From the NCBI GenBank assembly GCA_028023455.1, contig JAQFVV010006200.1, positions 9,410,521-9,474,520 on the forward strand: a DNA stretch of 64,000 nucleotides, given 5' to 3'. Shown here piece after piece: positions 59,321 through 64,000 of this stretch (position 1 is its first letter; every line of letters begins with the position of its first letter). The translations under genes and the position numbers were made by a program. The notes beneath the pieces are model-generated. The model was given only the letters and a program-made list of their open reading frames with translations. It searched no databases and was not told the origin of the DNA. Source of the stretch: Epiperipatus broadwayi (Eukaryota; Onychophora; Udeonychophora; Euonychophora; Peripatidae).

Positions 59321-59570
59321 TATTTATTACCCAGAATCTCCCAAAAATAATTTTATGATATATATATAATTTTATAACTAACTATATTTATATTACATAA
59401 AATAGATGTAAGAAATATAAGTTAATTAATTGATTGACAAGGGAAAAAGCAAATAATATCGGTTAAGAAATATCTGTGATTTCTGTTTAATTTATAAGTA
59501 TGATTCTTTTCAAGTTATATTTAAAAAATCTGGAAAACAAAGTTCATATTATCTCTCTTTTTTTGTATCA

Positions 59571-60815
59571 TCATCTCCATTATTTTCAACCATTATGGAT
59601 CCACTGCAGGATAAATCTCTCTCCAGGTTCAATTCATGTTCCCTAATTTCTAGCCTTTTTTCCCCCATCACCCAAACACAGTTCCTTATTTCATCCATTC
59701 ATGTCACATATGGTTTCTTCCTAGGTCTTTTGTAATCTCTTGGAATCTTATTTAAGATTTCAATTGTCCATTTATTACCATATTTTTTAGCAATATCTCT
59801 AGCCAACTCCAGTTTTTGATAATTCTTTCAATGATATCAATAACATCCATTTGTTCTACCACACATGTATTTCATTTTTGATCTCTTCTTGTTACTCCTA
59901 ACCTACATTTCTCCAAGCTTCATTAAATGGTCTGAAATCTCTGTATTGCTCTTCTGTTAAGTGTCCAAGTCTCAGATTGACAAGTAAGAAGTAATAATAC
60001 ACATTTATTAAAAACCCTTGGTTTCAACCATATAGGCATATTTTCTTTTAGTATTAAGTTATTTCTACTAAAAGCAGTCCAATGAAATATAATTTTATGA
60101 TTAATTTCATTCATTATGTTTCCATCTGCAGTAATAATCTGGTTAAGGTATTTATATTATTTAACTTCTTCTAACTCATCATTATCAATCTTTATTTCCA
60201 TCTTTTGAGAAAATGCATTGAACATTACTTTAGTTTTTTAACATTTACTTTTAATCCTACTTTATTATTTCATCTGATAACTCCTGCAACATTTCTTGAA
60301 ACTCTAAAGCATTATTTAAAAAAACAAGTACATCATCTTCAAAATCTAGATGACTTAAATATTCTCCATTTACTTTCATTTCCTTAGCCTCCCATTTTAA
60401 TCCATAAAATATTTCTTGCAAACCTGCTGTAAATTTTTTTGGAAATATGGAGTTAACCTGTCTTACACTTTTCTTAATGTTAATCATTTTTGAATTATTT
60501 TGTAATCTAATTGTTGCTGTTGTATTTTTATAAACATTCTTTGGAATATAACAATACCCTGGGTTTGTAGCTTGACTATCCAATGCTTTAATCACTGAAG
60601 AACTGCTTATAGAATCAAATGCTTTTTCATAATCTACAAATTCAAAGCATAATGGCAATTAATATTTATTGTTTTTTTCTATAACTTCTCTCAATACGTG
60701 AGTATGCTCCACTGTACTAAAATCACTTTTAAATCTAGCTTGTTTTTTTGGTTGGTTAAAATTCAAAGTTTGCTACAGACAAGTTGTAATTATTTTGGCA
60801 AAAAAATTGTTAACA
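59571..60815 (-). pseudogene. RTE-type LINE, RT and C-terminal region, minus strand
   Basis: Minus frames from the right: FNQPKKQARFKSDFSTVEHT, LREVIEKN, then the 133-codon frame 60257-60658 with VDYEKAFDSISSSSVIKAL, NPGYCYIPKNVYKNTTATIR, GLQEIFYGLKWEAKEMKVN and HLDFEDDVLVF. The catalytic ADD box has Ala changed to Glu, and QGD is damaged. A C-terminal part (59923-60114) has FSRNNLILKENMPIW and TCQSETWTLNRR. A tail near 59720-59840 has LARDIAKKYGNKW and IPRDYKRPRKKP, typical of RTE ends. Same family as 50.2-52.5 kb, but this copy is 5'-truncated. Confidence 0.85.
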
Positions 60816-61094
60816 TTTCTGTCTACTTTTTAGGGATGAAACAAAAACCTAGTCCACTAGAGGAAGCCAAGGACTCCAGTTAACTGCTTCTGGCTCCCCA
60901 TTTTGTTCCCTTTTTCTTAGTTTGGGGAATTAAATTTCTCTAAAACTATCCCTATTAAAAAGGGGAGTTTCTTAGCTCTCTTTTCATATACAATCATAAG
61001 TAAGAATAATTTCAACTTTTCTAAAAATGCTATGTAAATATATGGCAGCCATTGAAATTACAAAAGATTTCTACAGAGATTTTACCTTTTAATG
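60816..61094. other. Nothing recognised
   Basis: Short AT-rich gap between the RTE copy and the tandem duplication. Confidence 0.4.
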
Positions 61095-62165
61095 AAAATT
61101 TTCATTTCACTTAATTTTGTTGAATGAATGAGAGAGTCCGATTGTTGGGAGGGCCCCCAGGGACCTAAATCCTAGTTCTTTTGAGGGAGGGGGCTGCATT
61201 GAGGGTGCTGTGGTGATTGTTCCCAAGGTTGGTTTTTCTCATTCACAAGATAGGAAAAATAATGTTATTTATGGTGATTTTTTAACGTTATCCTCATGAA
61301 TGATTTTATCCATGTATTATTGCAAAATAAGTTGCAGTTTGGCCTCATGATTCTAATTGCAAGTGAGTCACCTTATTTAATTTTATTACTTCCAATGTTG
61401 TTATTGATAGGGCTGGACTTTTGCTGTTCATGTGATTTTCAGGATGGATTAGAATAGTTTTCAGCAGAGACATTTTGAAGCTTGGATTTTTTTTCTTGTT
61501 CTCCATAGTTTTTTCATATTTTTTCCAAAGTATTCAGGATTGCTCTCTTGTGAAGATATTCGAGGCCATTTGGAAGAACTGAACAGTAGATTGATTTAGT
61601 TTGTATTTTATGTTATCTCCAAGTGTTTTCCTATTTCTCAACTTATCTACCGCAAATTGGATTTCTCAATATTGTACTCCTAAAACACTATTCGTATTCG
61701 AATTTAAGACTTTGCAAAAAATTCCTAATTGTACCTTTTAATTAAAATTTTTATTACACTCAACTTTTCTGATTTAATAAGAGAGTCTAGTTGTTGGGAG
61801 GGGCCCCAGAGGCCTATATCCTGGTTCTTTTGAGGGGGAGGGCTTGGATGAGGGTGTTGTGGGGATCGTTGTCAACTTTGATTTTCTCATTCACAAAAAA
61901 GAAAAAAACGCTATTCATAGCGGTCTTGGCATCATTGTTATAAACAATTTTATCCAAGTATTATTGCAAAGTAAGCTGCAGTTTGGCCTAATGATTTTAA
62001 TTGCAAGTGATTCACCCTATTTAAATGTACTATTTCCAATGTTGTTATCTCCAAGTGTTTTCCTATTCTCAACTTATCCATCGCAAATTGGATTTCTCAA
62101 TATTGTACTTCTAAAATGCTACTCATATTTAAACTCTAGACTTTAGAAATAATTCCTAATTGTAA
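61095..62165. repeat. Tandem duplication of a 645-bp segment, second copy internally deleted
   Basis: Copy 1 is about 61095-61740 and copy 2 about 61741-62165. Shared landmarks are TTGTTGGGAGGG (61142, 61793), TTGCAGTTTGGCCT, TCTCCAAGTGTTTTCCTATT and TTGGATTTCTCAATATTGTAC. Copy 2 lacks about 200 bp (61420-61612 in copy 1). The 100-codon plus frame at 61844-62146 is not conserved in copy 1, so I do not call a gene. Confidence 0.9.
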
Positions 62166-62344
62166 CATTCATTTGTCTTTAATGGTTAATCTTCTCATGG
62201 ATTTATGCTTTGAGTTTCTATGGGTTGATCAATTTCTGGAAATGCTATGGCTCAAAAAAATTCAATGTGCCATTTCAAATCTTCATATTACACTATGTAA
62301 ATCAATATTTATCTTGTAAAACATTTTATACTCAATAAAGTCTC

Positions 62345-62386
<42 letters not shown>

Positions 62387-63109
62387 TTTATATATATATA
62401 AACAACCTAAAAATATTACAAAACACACACACAAAAAACAAGTTTTTAGTAATCTTGAAATTGTCTAAGGATATTCAAAATAATGTAAAATAACCAGTGA
62501 ATCAATAGATAGTTTTAAACATCCAAAGTGTGCACATGTGAGAAAATATTTGAAATGTGAAATGTCCTAATATTAGTATAAATGATTACTATTAGAAAAA
62601 TAAATCTTAGTATAATAATTGTAATTTCATTATATTTAGTGTTACTTAACTATATTTTGATATTTAGAAACATGATGCGAAAGTGATGAAAGTATATTTG
62701 GTGCAATAAATTTCACTAAAGTTAAACTCTGATTAGTATTTCTTTTACTTAATATTATTTAAATATGATTGAGTTCATCTTGTATATGAATTGACTTCAC
62801 ATTAATTGTCACGTGTTACACTTTTATATGTGTTTGGACTGGACTAATAGTATAAAAAAATTATTTAGATCGTTAGTTCACATGATTAAAATATACTATA
62901 TATATATGATGATATGCTAATTAATGGTATATTAAATTTGAGGTCAGATTCAAAGGGATCATCTTAATTAATTACATTTAAGGTATTATTAAAAAGGATT
63001 TGGACCTAAAGTGACCACTCTCTAGAAATATTGTTATAATATGTATAAAAGTATCACATGATTACCATTCTTTATGCTTACACGAACTGTTTATACAGAG
63101 ATGTGATGC
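62166..63109. repeat. AT-rich DNA with a (TA)n tract
   Basis: A TA run with one interruption lies at about 62350-62400. The rest carries no recognised signal. Confidence 0.6.
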
Positions 63110-63112
63110 AAT

Positions 63113-64000
63113 GTGTTGCACTGTGACTTCTTATATGGAGTCAGAAATCTTTCAGCTACTATGTCCAGAGCTTTCCTTTCCATTTCTGCCCTAAGTTTTT
63201 TCCATATTCCTCTCTATTCTGCTCTATCCCATTTCCACATTATAATATTTGTCAACACCATGGCCTTTATATCTAAATCCCCCTTATCTTTTTCCAAACC
63301 CAGCATAAAGTCTAATAATCTACTTTTTGTATAATCACTTTGCTTATATTTATTCTTCTATAATTTCATTATTTGTATCCTTTCTACTTTCAGGCATTTA
63401 CATTCAATTAACAGATGCCTAATATTTTCTATGCCTTCCTTACATAACTTGCAGACTAAATCACTCACATTTTTTCATTTATGTGTATATTCCCTTGTTG
63501 CTAAAGATCCTGTTTGATCATTAAATAATAAACTACTTTCCTTGTTATTTTATAAATTAACTCACACCCAATATTCCATTAACTTCTATATATATTTAAA
63601 TTCTTTTTTACTCTCCATACTAGTTCTTTATCTCTTCAACTCCCTATTCTTTATTAAATTATATATTCTTCTATCCCATTCCTTGCCACTATAATACTCA
63701 ACAATTCTCCTAACACAATCATCACATCTTTTGTGTAAGTATACTGACATAAATTCTTTATCCAAATCTTTTGCATACCATACTATCTTTATCGTCCATC
63801 TTGTTTCCTGCTATTTACTCATAACTCAATTAAATACTATTTTGGATATTCTCTTATTATCCATAAACTGCAATCTACTGAACATTTTCATTTTGCTTTT
63901 TGTATATGTCATAAAAATTTGACCATCCCATTTCTTCTTGAATTGCCTCCTTGCCATCCACACATCTGCATCTAATGCATGTCTTCCTCCTTCTCTTTGT
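63113..64000 (-). pseudogene. Non-LTR retrotransposon ORF2 C-terminal region, continues past the window
   Basis: The minus strand, read from the window edge inward, shows FSRLQFMDNKRISKIVFN, HKRCDDCVRRIVEYY, then DLVCKLCKEGIENIRHLLIE and CKCL. The last two form a C-x2-C...H-x4-C zinc-knuckle motif as in many LINE C-termini. It ends with SRLLDFMLGL and RAEQRGIWKKLRAEMERKAL near 63150. Stops interrupt it. A fragment of the same family is at 26.6 kb. Clade uncertain. Confidence 0.7.

Larger units (their letters stand above)
58225..59355. repeat. Head-to-head inverted pair of PLE 3' ends (PLE locus 4)
   Basis: Left arm (about 58225-58760, minus coding) and right arm (about 58833-59355, plus coding) share TTTTATCTTTAGG near the centre and matching ends around 58276 and 59300. 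Divergence between arms is considerable. Both encode the GIY-YIG domain and a C-terminal extension. Confidence 0.8.

Noticed and set aside
61844-62146. 100-codon ORF in the tandem duplication
   Set aside because: It spans the internal deletion of copy 2, and copy 1 does not support the frame.

Overview
The window is strongly A+T-rich, intron-rich or intergenic-looking animal DNA. I recognise no cellular protein-coding gene and no bona fide tRNA or rRNA gene in 64 kb. Every coding signal I can identify belongs to a retroelement: Penelope-like elements (PLEs) with GIY-YIG endonuclease domains, two RTE-type LINEs, an L1/Tx1-like LINE, another non-LTR element, and LTR elements. CpG is scarce except in one young LTR element and one 0.8-kb segment, which suggests CpG methylation decay. 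PLEs with GIY-YIG domains, RTE LINEs, tRNA-derived SINEs and hammerhead-like ribozymes point to an invertebrate metazoan. I cannot name the phylum from this sequence.

Layout. 0-10 kb: two degenerate trinucleotide tracts (0.4-0.7 and 1.9-2.3 kb), a 1-kb inverted repeat built on tRNA-like SINE heads (2.9-3.9 kb), TA-cored hairpins (5.8 kb) and palindromic repeat clusters (7.7-8.8 kb). 10.4-20.5 kb: two copies of a 2.8-3.5 kb direct repeat, each ending in a primer-binding-site-like sequence, with a possible third diverged copy. 21-22.2 kb: a head-to-head pair of PLE 3' ends. 25.2-26.8 kb: LINE fragments. 26.8-31.7 kb: a complete but non-coding LTR element with 2.14-kb LTRs. 35.5-39.3 kb: a PLE palindrome, a solo LTR of the same LTR family, and another PLE palindrome. 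41-49.6 kb: SINEs, a two-unit array with hammerhead-like motifs, and a palindrome with hammerhead-like motifs. 49.7-52.5 kb: an unexplained 154-codon ORF followed by a decayed RTE element. 54-62 kb: dispersed repeats, a fourth PLE palindrome, a second RTE element (minus strand) and a tandem duplication. 63-64 kb: the C-terminal end of another LINE.

The most interesting theme is the repeated organisation of PLE remnants. At least four loci are inverted (head-to-head) pairs of PLE 3' ends encoding GIY-YIG pieces. Three of them carry hammerhead-ribozyme-like folds near their outer ends, and three further loci carry similar folds without recognisable GIY-YIG coding. Many of these, and all LTR insertions, abut (TA)n tracts. 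A second theme is short templated tandem duplications (19, 27, 86 and 100 bp) that break or scar elements.
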